Below are positions 1 to 13,300 of a stretch of DNA of 26,037 nt, in pieces. Under the pieces are notes generated by a model. It had not been told where the DNA came from. It made no database searches and saw only the letters and a program-made list of their open reading frames with translations. This DNA is from Baffinella frigidus (taxonomy: Eukaryota; Cryptophyceae; Cryptomonadales; Baffinellaceae): positions 3,385-29,421 of the forward strand of contig MU647782.1 of the NCBI GenBank assembly GCA_026770585.1, in the 5' to 3' direction. Both the position numbers and the translations under genes were made by a program. Numbering within the stretch: the first letter of the stretch is position 1; every line of letters begins with the position of its first letter.

Positions 1-745
1 CGCGCCCAACCACCAGCAACCCGAAACAGCTTATGCCATCAGACACGAAACCCGAAACAGCCAGTCCGTCCTCCATACGGGACGGGAGTTTCGGATTTTC
101 TTTCCATGGGACTCTACGGTGGGACATCCCTAGGGGGCTGAAACACTTCAAAGCGTATCGTCTGGGGGATATCTCACCTTTCAAAAATCGGGTCGAAGCT
201 GCATCAACTTGATCGAACTTCTGACGATGAACTATGACCTTGATGCGTCCAGAGAGGGCTCGAAAGTGCAGGTCTCACTTCTAAAGTTTGAGGGGTTGGT
301 GCCAGGGCGGCGCGTCAGCTAAGTTGATGCTCGCCCGTGAAACACGCCACAAGTCTAGAATTTGAGCCATTGCTGAGCGCAATAATGACGCTTCTGTACC
401 ACGACACACTTTTAGAACGAAACGTCGCGTTTGAAATTCGCACTTGAGACCTGGCCTGCCCCCCCAGGGCGGCGAGACAGCTAACCCCCCCCCAAACTCT
501 TAAACCTCAACCCTCGACCCTCGACCCTTGGCCCTCGACCCTTAACCCTAAACCCCAACCCCCAAACCCTAAACCCTAAACCCTCAACCCTAAACCCCCT
601 AATCCCTAATCCCTAATCCCTAATCCCAAATCCCTAATCCCTCCTAATCTCTAACCCCAAATCCCTAATCCCCAACCCCTAACCACTAACCCTAGACCCT
701 AAACCTAAACCCTAAACCCTAAACCTAAACCCTAAACTCTAACAG
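1..745. other. Intron or 5' region: unassigned sequence then telomere-like repeat
   Basis: Bases 1-480 are mixed sequence with no recognisable exon. From about 487 the tract becomes degenerate CCCTAAA/CCCTCGA/CCCTAAT heptamers, C-rich on +, and ends at the exon 1 acceptor. Two degenerate copies of that acceptor (cagggcRgcg...cagctaa) lie at 303-322 and 464-486. Confidence 0.6.
303..322 (+). pseudogene. Decayed copy of exon 1 acceptor and first codons
   Basis: Reads ccagggcggcgcgtcagct, against acagggcagcgctgcagct at the real acceptor (743-760). A second copy with cagggcggcgagacagcta is at 464-486. Similarity is short, so this is moderate evidence on its own. Confidence 0.45.
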
Positions 746-827
746 GGCAGCGCTGCAGCTAACTGCTCTGATGGCGCGACTTTCTCCTTCGACGCATTTT
801 CTGACCCCCGCCTCGGGCTTCACGCGG
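746..827 (+). CDS. Helicase exon 1: start of helicase domain, upstream aromatic of Q motif
   Basis: Preceded by acceptor ..CTCTAACAG and followed by donor G|GTGAAAAC. Encodes 27 residues plus one base, ending [15 protein letters not shown]. The F..F..L.L pattern corresponds to the conserved segment just before the Q motif in DDX31. The final G joins AG of the next exon to make Glu, giving LGLHAEL. Earlier exons must exist, since no start codon in a suitable context is seen here. Two decayed copies of its acceptor lie upstream. Confidence 0.8.
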
Positions 828-3800
828 GTGAAAACATCCGAAAACCGGAAACTGAAATCCCGAACCCGAAGCCCGAAACCCCACAGAAAACGACCCCAAT
901 CCCTGAACCCTAAACTGTGAACCCTACACCCTGAACCCTGAACCCTGAACCCTGAACCCTGAACCCTACACCCTACACCCTACACCCTACACCCTCACAC
1001 CCTCACACCCTCACACCCTCACACCCTCACACCCTCACACCCTCACACCCCTACACCCTCACACCCTCACACCCTAACACCCTAACACCCTAATCCCTCA
1101 CCCCCTACCCCTCACCCCCAACCCCTAAACCCTAAACCCTAAACCCTGAACCCTGCGCCCTCAACCCTCAACCCTCAACCCTACACCCTACACCCTACAC
1201 TCCACACCTTACACTCTACACCCTAACACCCTGACACCCTAACACCCTGACACCCTAACACCCTAACCCCATGACCCCCTAATCCCGTGACCCCCTACCC
1301 CTCACCCCCAACCCCTCACCCCTAAACCCTAAACCCTAAACCGTGAACCCTACGCCCTGAACCCTAAACCCTAAACCCTACACCCTAAACCCGAAATCCT
1401 AAACCCTACACCCTAAACCCTAAACCCTGAACCGTAACGTGGGCGCAAACTTGGCACCCCACGCCGCGCACCGCAGGCAAATAATCTTTTCACCATTACA
1501 TCCTAGAGCTGTCTCAGTCCATTTTGGCTCACCAATTTGGTGAGCCCGGGCTCCTTTTTGGTCCAAAGTTGACGAATTTGTACCACGCGCCCAGCATGTC
1601 AACTTTAGGATAGCCGGTCAACCCTAGTGAGGCAAATCAAGGGACCCAAAAAGAGCTAGACACCACCTGCTGCCCCCAGCCCACGGAGTGAGAGCGAATC
1701 GTCTTTTTGGGTCCCTTGATTTGTTCCGAGATTTTGAGCCATTGAGCCGGATCCAGCTCACTCCCAGTACAAATTACAAATGACGGGTGTGGAAAAGGGC
1801 GGTTTGAGGCCTGGATGTGGGGCACCTTCTAGCTTCACCTCACTCGGGTTAATATGATTGAGGTGACATGCTGCGCGGGTGGCACACATCATTCGGAGCG
1901 AAAACGTCACAGGATTGGTACTGGGACAGAGATTGTCAGGTCGTTCAAAGTGACCTCCGACGCCTCGCAGACTATTCTTAAGTTGACATGCTGGGTCGCT
2001 GGTACACATCAGTCAAGTGCAGAGCAAAAACGTCTGACTCTGGTACTCTGGCAGAGCTTGTCGGGTCGCTGAAAGAGCGCTTCACCGCCGAGCGGATGAC
2101 GCGGATCCAGCAGGTTTCTAAACCCAAACCCCAAACCCCTAAATCCTCAACCCTAAACCCCAAACCCTAAACCCTAAACCCTAAATCCTGAACCCTAAAC
2201 CCCCACACCCCACACCCCACCCCCAAACCCACCAAATCCCCCAAACCCACCAAACCATAAACCATAAACCATAAACCATAAACCATAAACCAGGGCGCGA
2301 TTCCGCCAATGCTCCGCGGTGCAGACGTCATGCTCAAGGTGCCGAACCCTAAACTCTGAAACCTGAACTCTGAAACCTGATCCCTGATCCTTCTCTGGCG
2401 CTGATGTCATACTCCAGGTCTAGATTCGCCTGCGTTAATCCGGTCACTTGAAAATACAGAGACTGGTAGTTGATTTTTTTTGTTGTACAGATACAGGCAG
2501 AGCTAGAAGGTTCTTGGAAAAAAGGTCAGCCCTGGAACGTTTATTTTTGGTCCCACGTTATTTCTGGTACAAAATCAAAAAGGTCAGACGCCCTGCTGAA
2601 GGCGCCGCCCCTCACCAGTTTCCCCGCTCCCGACAACGTTCGCCTGCCAACTTTGGAGAGTCAGGGCCGGAACACTGGGCGTGTCCTGGCGTGTCCTGGC
2701 GCGTGCGAGAGGATGAGAGAGAGATTGAGAGAGAGACAGCGAGAAGTATTTTATTCGAATCGGAGGCGCAGAGGCCCTCGCGCCACTCGCCTCATCGCAT
2801 CAAACCAAATCAATGGCACCAAATCCAACCAAACAGGCGCGCACCGGCACGGGCAAGACGCTCGCGTACCTCGTGCCGGTCGTCCAGTTTCTGGTAAACC
2901 CTAAATTCCAAACCCTCAACCCTAAATCCTGAACCCTAAACACTAAACCCTAAATACTAAACCCTAAATACTAAACCCTAAACCTCGTATCCTGAACCCC
3001 GAACCCTAAATATTAAACCCTCAACCCTAATCCCTAATCCCTACACCCTGAACCCTGAACCCTGAACCCTGAACCCTGAACCCTGAACCCTGAACCCTGC
3101 ACCATAAACCAAAAGCCATAAACCCTGAACCCTAAACCCCACACCCTGAACTCTGAACCCTGTATTCTGAACCCTGAACCCTGAACCCTGAACCCTGAAC
3201 CCTGAAAATTAAACCCTAAACATTAAACCCTAAACCCTGAACCCCCAATCCCGAACCCTGAACCCTGCACCATAGACCCCAAACCCCAAACCCCAAACCC
3301 TCAACTCTAAACCCTAAACCTTAAACCCCAAACCCCGAACCCTAAACTCTAAACCCCGAACCCTAAACCTTGAACCCGAAAACCGAAAACCTGAACCCGA
3401 AACCCGAAACCCGAAATCCTAACAAAACGCCCTTCACTCCTAACCCTGAACCCTCCCTCCCTCCCCCCCTTCTTCCCTCTTCCCGTTCATGTCTCCATTC
3501 CAAACCCTGAACCCTGAGCCCTAAACCAGGCCGGGCAGGAGGAGCGGGTAGGGAGGGAGCAGGGGACATTCGGGCTGATTGTCGTCCCAACCCGCGAGCT
3601 CGGCCTCCAGGTCAACAGAGAGCAAGACTCTTCCCCTCCAAAGTTCCAAAGTTGACGCATTTTGACCACGCGCCTAGCATGTTAACTTATGCATAGTCGG
3701 GATGAGGCAGAGGTCGGGTACGCCGCTCTCGAGGGACCTCAGCACAGTTTAAAAGTCCAGGTTCGGATCCCGGACCTGGATTCAGTTGAAAGTCTTTGAA

Positions 3801-4257
3801 AGTGATGAAGTGTTCCCCCCCCGCTCAGCAGCGGCTCCCCGGAACCTCTTCACACCACCTCACGGTGGTGCTGTTTCTGGTGGGGCGCGAGAAGCGGGTC
3901 GGGGGGGAATCTTGACAGGGTTCAGGGTGTGTAAGGGCGTCTGGTGAGCAGGTAGGAGTTTAGGGGTGAGGGGGTGAGGGGGTGAGGGGGTGAGGGGTTG
4001 AGGGTTAGGGGTTGGGAGGGAGCAGGGGACGTTTGGTCTTAGGGTGTAGGGTGTAGGGTGTAGGGTTTATGGGACTAGGGACTAGGGACTGCCGTCCTGA
4101 CACGCGAGCTCTGCCTCCAATTTGTTCCGGAGGGAGCAAGAGGGGGTGAGTGGGGGGAGGGGGTACAGGCCATTATTCTGAGAGAGAAAGACCTGTATTC
4201 TGAGAGACAAGAGGGGGGAGGGGGGCAAGGGGGGTGAGTGTGTGAGTGTGTGTGTGT

Positions 4258-4302
<45 letters not shown>

Positions 4303-7300
4303 ACAGAGAGACAGAGAGACAGAGAGACAACGAGAGAGAGAGGAAGCCGGAGTTTCTGTCGGTTGAGCTGCTGGGGAACATCTTGCGCCTGACCCGGAAA
4401 ACGCCATTGTTTCAGACCATTCTCATTTCCACTGCCAAGTTGCCGAGTTTGTACCACGCACCCAGCATGTCAACTTAAGAATGGGATAATTCGTCAACCA
4501 TAAACGCTACACCTAAATTTTCAACACCAAACCTCAACCCCTAAACCCCTAGACCCCCAACCCTAAACCATAATCACTGAACTTCAGACTGCTGCCCAGA
4601 CACCTGAAACTCTCAACCCTGAAGACGTAATCCTCAACCCTGAAGACGTAATCCTAAACTCCAAACTGGTCGCCAAACACCATACACCCTGAAATCTATA
4701 CCCTCAACCGGTTCAAAATGTGCTGCAGCAACTGAAACCCTAAACCTCAATTAATCTGGGCTCCTCAGTAAACACGTTTAGATGCTCTTTGTACCAGAGC
4801 GTTTGTCCGGAGTCCGGAAACCTAAACCCGACCCTACACGCGCGCGCGGCGTGATTTCGCTCTGTAACATCCAGGGGTTTGTGGTTTTATGCTACTCTCT
4901 AGGAAGCTTGTAGGTGATGGTTTCTCTCTAGGTAGCTTCTGGGCGATTCAAACGTCTCTCTAGGTAGCTTGATTTCGTCGCACTCGGCAGGTGCATGATG
5001 TTCTGCAGCAGCTGATGCGGCCGTTCCACTGGCTGGTAAACCCCAAACCCTACACCCTCAACCCTCAACCCTGAACCCGAAACCTTGAACCCTACACCCC
5101 TACACACCAAACCCTACACCCTAAACCCTGAACCCTAAACCCTACACCCTAAACCCTACACGCTACACGCTAACCCCCAAACCCTAAACCCTAAACCCTA
5201 AACCTTACACCCTCAACCCTACACCCTGTACCTTAGACCCTACACCCTAAACCCTAAACCCTAAACCCTAAACCCTAAACCAGGTTGCGGGGCTCCTCAT
5301 AGGCGGAGAGAAGAAAAAGTCTGAGAAAGCTCGCATCCGGAAGGTAATCAAAAGGGGAAAGGGAATTCGGCAGGGTAATGAAAAGGGAAAAGGGAATTAG
5401 GTTGGTAATCGGAAAGAGGAAAGGAAGACAATGGTGATGGCGGGGCTCCTGATCGGTGGAGAGAAGAAACAGTCCGAGATCATCGGGTCCCCTTATAAAA
5501 TCTATCTCGGATTCAGGACGGTATTGGAGAGCCGTTCTGTACATTTAGGGCTTAAATTCGCTTCATTTTGCATCAGACTATCGTTTAGATGGACGGTTAC
5601 TGAGAATTGTTTTTAAAAGCGCGCATGATGAAGGGGACCGACAGGGGGGAATCCAAACGCTCCTTCACTTGTACCAACCCGGCCGCCATGTATGCATCCC
5701 CAGAGAGGGTTTCTAGCTCTGCCTCACTCGGATTGAACGACTATTCTCAAGTCGAGTTGACATGCTGGGTATGCGGTACAAATACGTCACTGTAGGAGCG
5801 GGAAAGTGCCCGGGCTCACCAAACCGGTGAGCTCAAATAGACTGGGATATAACTAGGACTTGTGTAACCGCTTCTGTACCGCCAGGTGCTTGCGGTCGTG
5901 GTGGGGACGGTTGGTCCACTCGAGAATGCTGGAGCACCCTATTTACATGTGGGGCTGAAGAGTTTGTACCAGGTGGTCACGTTCCTCACATAATTTCTGG
6001 GAGGAACGTGACCAAAACCACAAAAAATACTGCACCTTTGTACAACGCGGTTTTAAATTGGGTGCTCCTGCATCCTCCAGTGGGACGTCTCGCGGACCAG
6101 AAGGGAAAACCCCTCCAACTTTCTCTTCGAATACGCTGGCACAACGAAAAGTACCACACAATTGGTCCATACTAGTGTTAGTAAACCCATACTAGTAATA
6201 GTAAAGCAATTTAACGGCAGGGGCTCTCGGTCGTGGTGGGGACGGTTGGGCGTCTCGCGGACCACATGTCAAGCACGGAGGCCTGGAACCTGAGGCCGAT
6301 CCAGTTCTTTATCATGGACGAGGCCGACCGTCTACTCGACCTTGGGTGCGAACCGTTGCGAAACTGCGCCTGTTGTGGACCTGCAGCCGGATTCGGTTGT
6401 TTATCACGGACTAGACCGGCTGTCCACTTAGCAGGGCATCGTTGTCTTCGGGAATCGGTTCAAAGTTGATTCTCGACCGGGAAACACGCCAAAAGGCTGC
6501 AAATCTCCCCTGGAAATTCGGAGGGGAAGGACAACGGCGACTGTTAAGTGGCTGCTCGACCTCGGGTGCGAACCGTTGCTAAACCGCGCCTGTTGGTGGA
6601 CGTGCACACTCCGTGGAGTGGACACCTGAACGCCTTGGGTTGGCTTGCTCAGCGGGAATCGAATCAGTGGTGGTTCACACGCCTTCACCCTGTCCCCTCA
6701 GGTTCGAGCAGGCCATCGATCCTGTTTTAGAGTAAACCCTAAACTCCACACCCGACACCCTAAACCCCAAGCCCTAAACCCTAAGCCCCGAACCCTGTAC
6801 CTTAAACCCTAAACCCTAAATCCTAAACATTAAACCCCAACCCCTACACCCAGGTTCGCGAAAGACATCGATCGGATCTGTTCGCACATCCGCGACACGC
6901 GCGACAAATCGCTCTCTCGCCGCATGCAGACAGTTCTCGTGTCCGCCACCCTCGACAAGAAGGTCCTCTTCTTTATTTTATCGTGTTCCACGCAGCTGCT
7001 ACCAAGGGATTTTTGGTGGCTGAGCCACCGAGAATCGGTTAGGATATCCGCAAGAACAACCCTTTGTCCCTTCGGATTGCCTACCGTAGGGTCCAATGGA
7101 TTATCCTATCCCCCATAGCGGGAATGGTTATTCCCGAAATCGCTCTCGCGCCGCATGCCGACAGTTCTCGTGTCCGCCACGATCGGTAAAAATGTCCCTG
7201 GTTTTCATGTCAACCCACGCGAACAGAATAAAAGGGACTTTTAAAGTTTTGTGGGGAAATGGTCACGTGTCGCGCGCCTCCGCGGCGGGACCTGTGTAAA

Positions 7301-10300
7301 GTCGCTGCTTTTCATCTGAAAATTACTACACACGTTTACAATTGACATTTATTATGTTCGCATAGGTAGCCTCGTGTGGACATGGAGATATATATTCAAT
7401 TTCAAACACCCGCTTCGGATTGATCTCCTGTGCTTCTTCATTGCTCTCAGGCCTTAGAGTAGCGTGATCCAAAATTCGCGCGAAAGACGAAAGTCAACCC
7501 ACCTCGGAGTGGCAAGAAGAACATACTAACAACATGCGTGTCACTGCCGGTACCCTAAACCCTGAACCCCAAACTCTCAACCCTGGACCCCAAACCCTCA
7601 AAACTAAACCCTTAACCCTAAACTCTAAACCTTAAACCCGAACCCCCAAAATCTAAACCCTAAACCCCTGACCCTAAACCCTAAACCCTAAATCCGCGAG
7701 TCCTGCAGCCGTGTCCCCCTCTTGACCGTCGAGGTCTAGCTCAAACCCTGCACCGATAGGTGAGGGAGCTTGCGCACACGGCTCTCGCGAATCCCGTCTT
7801 GGCGACTGACGCAGACGAAGGGTCAGCCCGCTAAACCCTAAACCCTAAACCTTAAACCCTAAACCCAAACCCCTGAACCCCAAAAACTAAACCCTAAACC
7901 CTAAACCCTAAACCCTAAACCCTAAACCCTGAACCCTAAACCCTAAACCCTAAAACCTGAACCCTAAACCCAACCCGGTAAACCCTAAACACCAAACCTT
8001 GAACCCTAAACCTTGAACTCAAACCCCAACCCCCAAAATCCGAAACCCCAACCCCTAAACCCTAAACCCTAAACCCCCAACCCCAAACATGCACACTCAA
8101 ACCTAAACCCTGAACCCTAAACCCTACACCCAAAAAACTGAAAACCAAAACCTAAAAACTAAACACGAAACACTAAACCCTAAACCCTGGCCTCTCAACT
8201 CTCAACCTTTAACCGTAAACCCCAAACTCTAAACCCTAAATCCTGATCCCTTAACCTTAACCTCCCCTAAACCCCAACCCCTAAACCATAAACCCTTAAC
8301 GCTAAACTCTTAACGCTAAACCCTAAACCCCAAACCCCAAACCCTAAACCCTACACTCTACACTCTAAAACCTAAACCGTAAACCGTTGACCCTGGACCC
8401 TAAGACCTTACCCCTAAACCCTAAACCCTAAACCCTGAACCCTACACCCTAAACCCTCAACCCTCAACCTTAGAACCTGGACCCTAAACCATGATTTCTA
8501 AACACTAAACACTTGAACCCACACCCTAAACCATACACCATAAACCCTAAACCCTAAACCCTAAACCCTAAGCCCAAACCTCAGACCCTAAACCCTGAAC
8601 CCTAACCTGAACCGCAACCCCTAAATCTGTTGGCCAGTGGGCTCCCACATTTTTCCTTGTATGTCTTCCTAGTGAACAACCTGAACCCCAAAACCCAGCT
8701 GTGACGCCGTGTGTGCGTGGACCCTGGACTCTAGACCCTCAACACCAAACCCTGAACCCTGAACCCCAAACCCTACACCCTAAACCCCAAACCCTAAACC
8801 CTAACCCTCAACCCTCAACCCTCAACCCTCAACCCTGAACCCTGAACCCTGAACCCTGAACCCTGAACCCTGAACCAGGCCCGCGAAGCAAGGGGACGGG
8901 CTGGGCGGGGAGGAGGCGGCAGTCGAGAGGAACGGGGTGCCCACACCCTGAACCCTTAAGACGACACACGAAACACTGAACACTAAACGCTAAATACTAA
9001 ACCCTCAACACTGAACCCTAAACGTCAAACCCTAAACCCTGAACCCGAACCCCCGAACCCCGGACCCCCAAACCCCCAAACCCCTAGAAAACCTAAGACC
9101 TAAAAACCTAAACCCCCAAATCCCAAAAGCCTAAACCCAAAACCCTGAACCCTGAACCCTGAACCCTGAACCCTGAACCCTAAAACCGAAACAGGTGCGT
9201 CAGTTCGAGCTGCCTTCAAAGCTGCGGCAGCACTTTATGGTTGTGGAGTGCAAGCGGCGCCTCCTCTCCCTCTGCGCTTTTCTCCGCCAGCGCTCGGTGC
9301 AAATTCCAACTCTGTCTCAGAATATTTGGGCGTATCGGTCAGTTCAAGCTCTTCTCTGCTTCAAAGTTGACGAATTCGTACCGCGAACCCAGCATGTCAA
9401 CTTGAGAAAAATCGGTCAACCCGAGTGAGGCAGAGCTAGATATCAGAGCGGGTTTCACATCTTTTGGCCAAGAAAACATCCAAACGATGGCAGAAGTTGA
9501 CCATACTGGTACAACCCGTCATTGTTTGCCATTATTTCGTTTTTGTGCTGGCCAGCCGATGTGAAAACCGCTCTATGGTGGATTTATACACAGCGTGCGC
9601 GCTGTATTTGTTCAGAACGTAAAGGCTCTGTCTCCGTCTATTTGGTCTCACCAATTTGGTAAGGCCCGGATTTTTCCCGCTACAAAGTTGACGGATGTGT
9701 ATCACAACCCAAGCATGTCAACTTAAGAAGAGTCAGCCAACAAGAGTGATGCAGAGCCCTCTCAAGTGATGGGGCTTTATATCGATTTGCCAGCCCCCGA
9801 TTTGTTCGCCGATTTCCAGTTGTCCCTCGTACAGAGCTAATGTGAAAACTGATTCAATATGAAACATTTTGCGCTATCTTAGGGGTGATTATGTGCTAAT
9901 TTGAAGTTACATCGAGGCTAAGATGACCATGACCTGACCAATATTTGCATACCATCCCCAAGATAGCACAAAACAATATTTTGAATTGAATCAGTTTCAT
10001 ATGACATTCGCCAGACCCAACCGGCGCAAACTTGTGCGGGCAGAATGTGGTGTGCTGACGGAATGGTGTGTGCTGGCGGAAGGACCTCTCTCGACGCCCC
10101 TGCTCAGACACAGCGTCGGTGGGGGTGCCCGTCAACTTTGGTTGTGTTGTGTGTGCTGACGGAAGGAGGTCGTCTGTTTTTTCGGAGATTCCTCTCTTTT
10201 TCTTCTTTCCACACGGTGGACTAAAGACCTTTCATCGTCAACTTGCCCCGACGCAATCAACTTGAAGGCCTTATCTAGTGCAAATTTGATCACGTTGCCC

Positions 10301-13300
10301 CCCGGGGGTCCCGAAACCTTTGTAGTCCACCGCGTGGATTCCCATCTTAAAGGTCATGTACGCAGGTCCTAACCTAGTGATGAGTGATCAACTTACTAAC
10401 TGCGCACCGTTCGCTTCAGGAAGGATAGGGCCGAGCTCCCTTTCCAGACATCCTGAAACCGTCCTAGAAGAGCACGGGCTACCGTCTCCAGCTCTCGCGG
10501 CGATTCTAAGCACGAAATCCCGCAGATTCCTGCGACGCGCAACTGCAAGGCGATCGTGTTCGTCAGCTCCGTGGCCGAGGTCAACTCCACTCGCGAATGC
10601 TGGAGCCCTCAATCTCAAACCGCATTGCACATATGTGTAGCGATTGGCGTGGGATTGGTCACGTTCCGCACATAATTTCTGGCTCATGTCCTCCTGTTAC
10701 AAACGCTGACAACCCCGTAAAAAGGATGCGCCAGCATTCTCGAGTGGCGCATCTTTAGCTCTGCCTCACTCGGCTGGACCGACTATTCTCGACAGTCCGG
10801 TTTGAGGTACACATTCGTCAACTAAGGCGGGGAACAGATCTTGGGCTCCCCAAATTGGTGAGACCAAATAGACTAGACGGAGCTGGGTTCTGTGTTATGG
10901 TAAAGCTATGTCCAGGCTAAGAGAGCAATTAGATTGGGAGCAGCGAAGCCCCCGATCTGAAAAACGGGCCCATTCCTACAGTGTTCAGAGCAGCTTGTCA
11001 TAAAAAAATGAACTTTCTCTCCAAAAGGTGACACGTCAGATACACCAACACAAAAGGTGACAAGTCAGCATCTATTAACTAGGTCCTGCGAGTACCCTCC
11101 GCTCAGACACAGCCCGGTTCGACTGAGAACTGCCTCAGGGATGACTTGAGGTGCATGGGTATCTCAAAAACAAGAGACCGCGCCCCTAGGTCTTTCTCAG
11201 ACACAGCCTCGGCAGGGATTCATGCATCGCGGCCGTGTTGCTAGTAATGAAGGTCTCTCTCTTAACTCGAACGGCGGATGTGCAGGTGTTGCTAAAACTA
11301 TTCCTAAATGTGATCTGTCATCTTTTGTCAAAAATCATTTCAATGACATAGTAAACAGCGTTGGTCGTTCCTCCTTTCAGACAGTCAGTCATTGCCAAAA
11401 CAAAAGTTGACACGTCAGCACCTACACCCTCAACACTAAACCCTACACCCCAAACCCTAAACCCTACACCCTAAACCCGAAACTTTAAACCCGAAACCCT
11501 AAACCCGAAACCCTAAACCCGAAACTCTAAACGCTACACCCTAAACCCCAAAACCCAAACCCTAAACCCTACACCCTAAACCCTACACCCTAAACCATAG
11601 ACTCCACAACCCAAACCATAAACGGATATTTAGGTGGAGTGGCTGACGTCCATCCTCCCACGCGGTCAGCTATTACCAAAACAAAAATTGCCACGTCAGC
11701 ACCTAAACCCTAAACCCTACACCCTAAACTCGAACGGCGGATTTGCAGGTGAAGTTTCTCGTATCACGCGCGGTGCTCCCACACCATCTATCCTGTGCCG
11801 TACACTCAACCGCAGTCCCAAGCCACCTATTCAGTGTCGGGCATTCAAACGACAAAGCATGTAATCTTTCGCGAGTGTTCAGGTGAAGTGTCTGAAGTAC
11901 CTGCTATCACGCGCGGTGCTTCCCGAAACGTGGAAAGGTGAGGCAGGCGACGTGGGTCAGGTCATGAGCCTCATCGCCATATCCTTCTTTATACGTGTAC
12001 AGGGGCAAGGGTGGACTCCCCCATTGCGGTGTCAACCTAAGTACGGGATTCCGTATCGCCCTACCGTATTGCATACTGGAACACCCTACGGAATGCCGGA
12101 AATAGGTTGACGCCTGAATTAGACGTTCATCCGGACCTCAAGTCACGTGCGGTTTTCGCGCAACCTGGTTTAAGGGTTGGGGTTTAGGATGTAGGGTGCC
12201 CCCTGAGACTTGGAAGGTTGAGGCTGGCGAGGTCGATCAGGTTAGGAGGCCTCATGTGTACAACGGCACAACTAACTGTACCACTGTGCAATTAACTGTA
12301 CAACTGTACAACTCCCTGTACAACTGGACTGTACGACTGTACACCTAATGCTACAACTGTGCACCTGACTGTGCAACTGACTGCACGCCTCTACAACTTT
12401 GAAACTCTACAACTCTACAACTAGCTGTACAACTGAACAAGTAACTGCACACATGTATAACTAACTTTACAACTGTACAACTAACTGTACCTTACACCCT
12501 TAACGACCAAAATCTTGATCCTTGCACCCCAAACCGCAAACCCTGAACCCGAAACCCTAAACCCGAAACCCTAAACCCTAACAGGATGAGGACTCAGACG
12601 AAGAGGAGGAGGACGGGCGAGGCACGGCACTCCTCAACCTCCCGGTTCACTCTCTGCACGGCGACATGCAGCAGAAAGACCGGACCAACGCCTTTTTCTC
12701 CTTCACAGGATCCAGGTTCTCCTTCTGCATCATTTCGATTGGCTGGCTATTCCTAAGTTGATTTGTGGGTTCGTGGTACAAATTTATCAACTTCGGGTCG
12801 AAAAAGAGCGCCTCCCTGCACGGCGACATGCAGCAAAAGGACCTGACCAACGCATGTTTCTCCTTCACCGGCTTCAGAGCTCTGGCTGGATGGACTATTC
12901 GTCAGTTGACAGTGCTTTGCCTCACTCGGGTGCACGGCTTATTCGTAAGTTGACATTGCATGAGGAGTAGATCACCCGCCAGGTTTGGGGCGACCTTAAA
13001 CCCTAAGCCCACGCCCTAAACACTAAACAATAAATACCAAACGCTCAACACTAAACACTAAACACTAAACACTAAACCCTAAACCCTGGCCCCTACACGC
13101 TCAACACTAAACACTAACTCCTACACCCTGAACCCTAAACCCTAAACCCTAAACCCTAAAATCTGAATCCTAAACCCTAAACCCTAAACCCTAAACCCTA
13201 AATCCCAAACCCCTCAGGCGCGGGGTTCTGGTATGCACGGACGTGGCGGCGCGCGGACTCGACTTTCCGAAGATCGATTGGATCATCCAGTACGACCCCC

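Noticed and set aside
995-1080. CRISPR-like array
   Set aside because: Uninterrupted 7- to 8-base units without spacers, in a eukaryotic gene.
890-1436. True chromosome end
   Set aside because: Units are strongly mutated, lie between exons of one gene and continue with single-copy DNA on both sides, so this is interstitial repeat, not a telomere.
2448-2904. Two overlapping + frames of about 145 codons
   Set aside because: Only the last part of one (exon 4, motif I) is conserved; the rest is intron read-through in mixed sequence.
3755-3785. Possible tRNA T-arm (gtccaggttcggatcccgga)
   Set aside because: The sequence is a simple palindrome TCCAGGT..ACCTGGA; no acceptor stem, D-arm or anticodon arm could be folded upstream.
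4075-4457. - strand frames with His-Thr repeats
   Set aside because: Translation of the (GT)n microsatellite.
9341-9372. Copy of the exon 12 start after exon 12 (gtcagttcaagctcttctctgcttcaaag)
   Set aside because: It aligns better with the left-of-core part of family A elements; the resemblance to exon 12 is probably chance.
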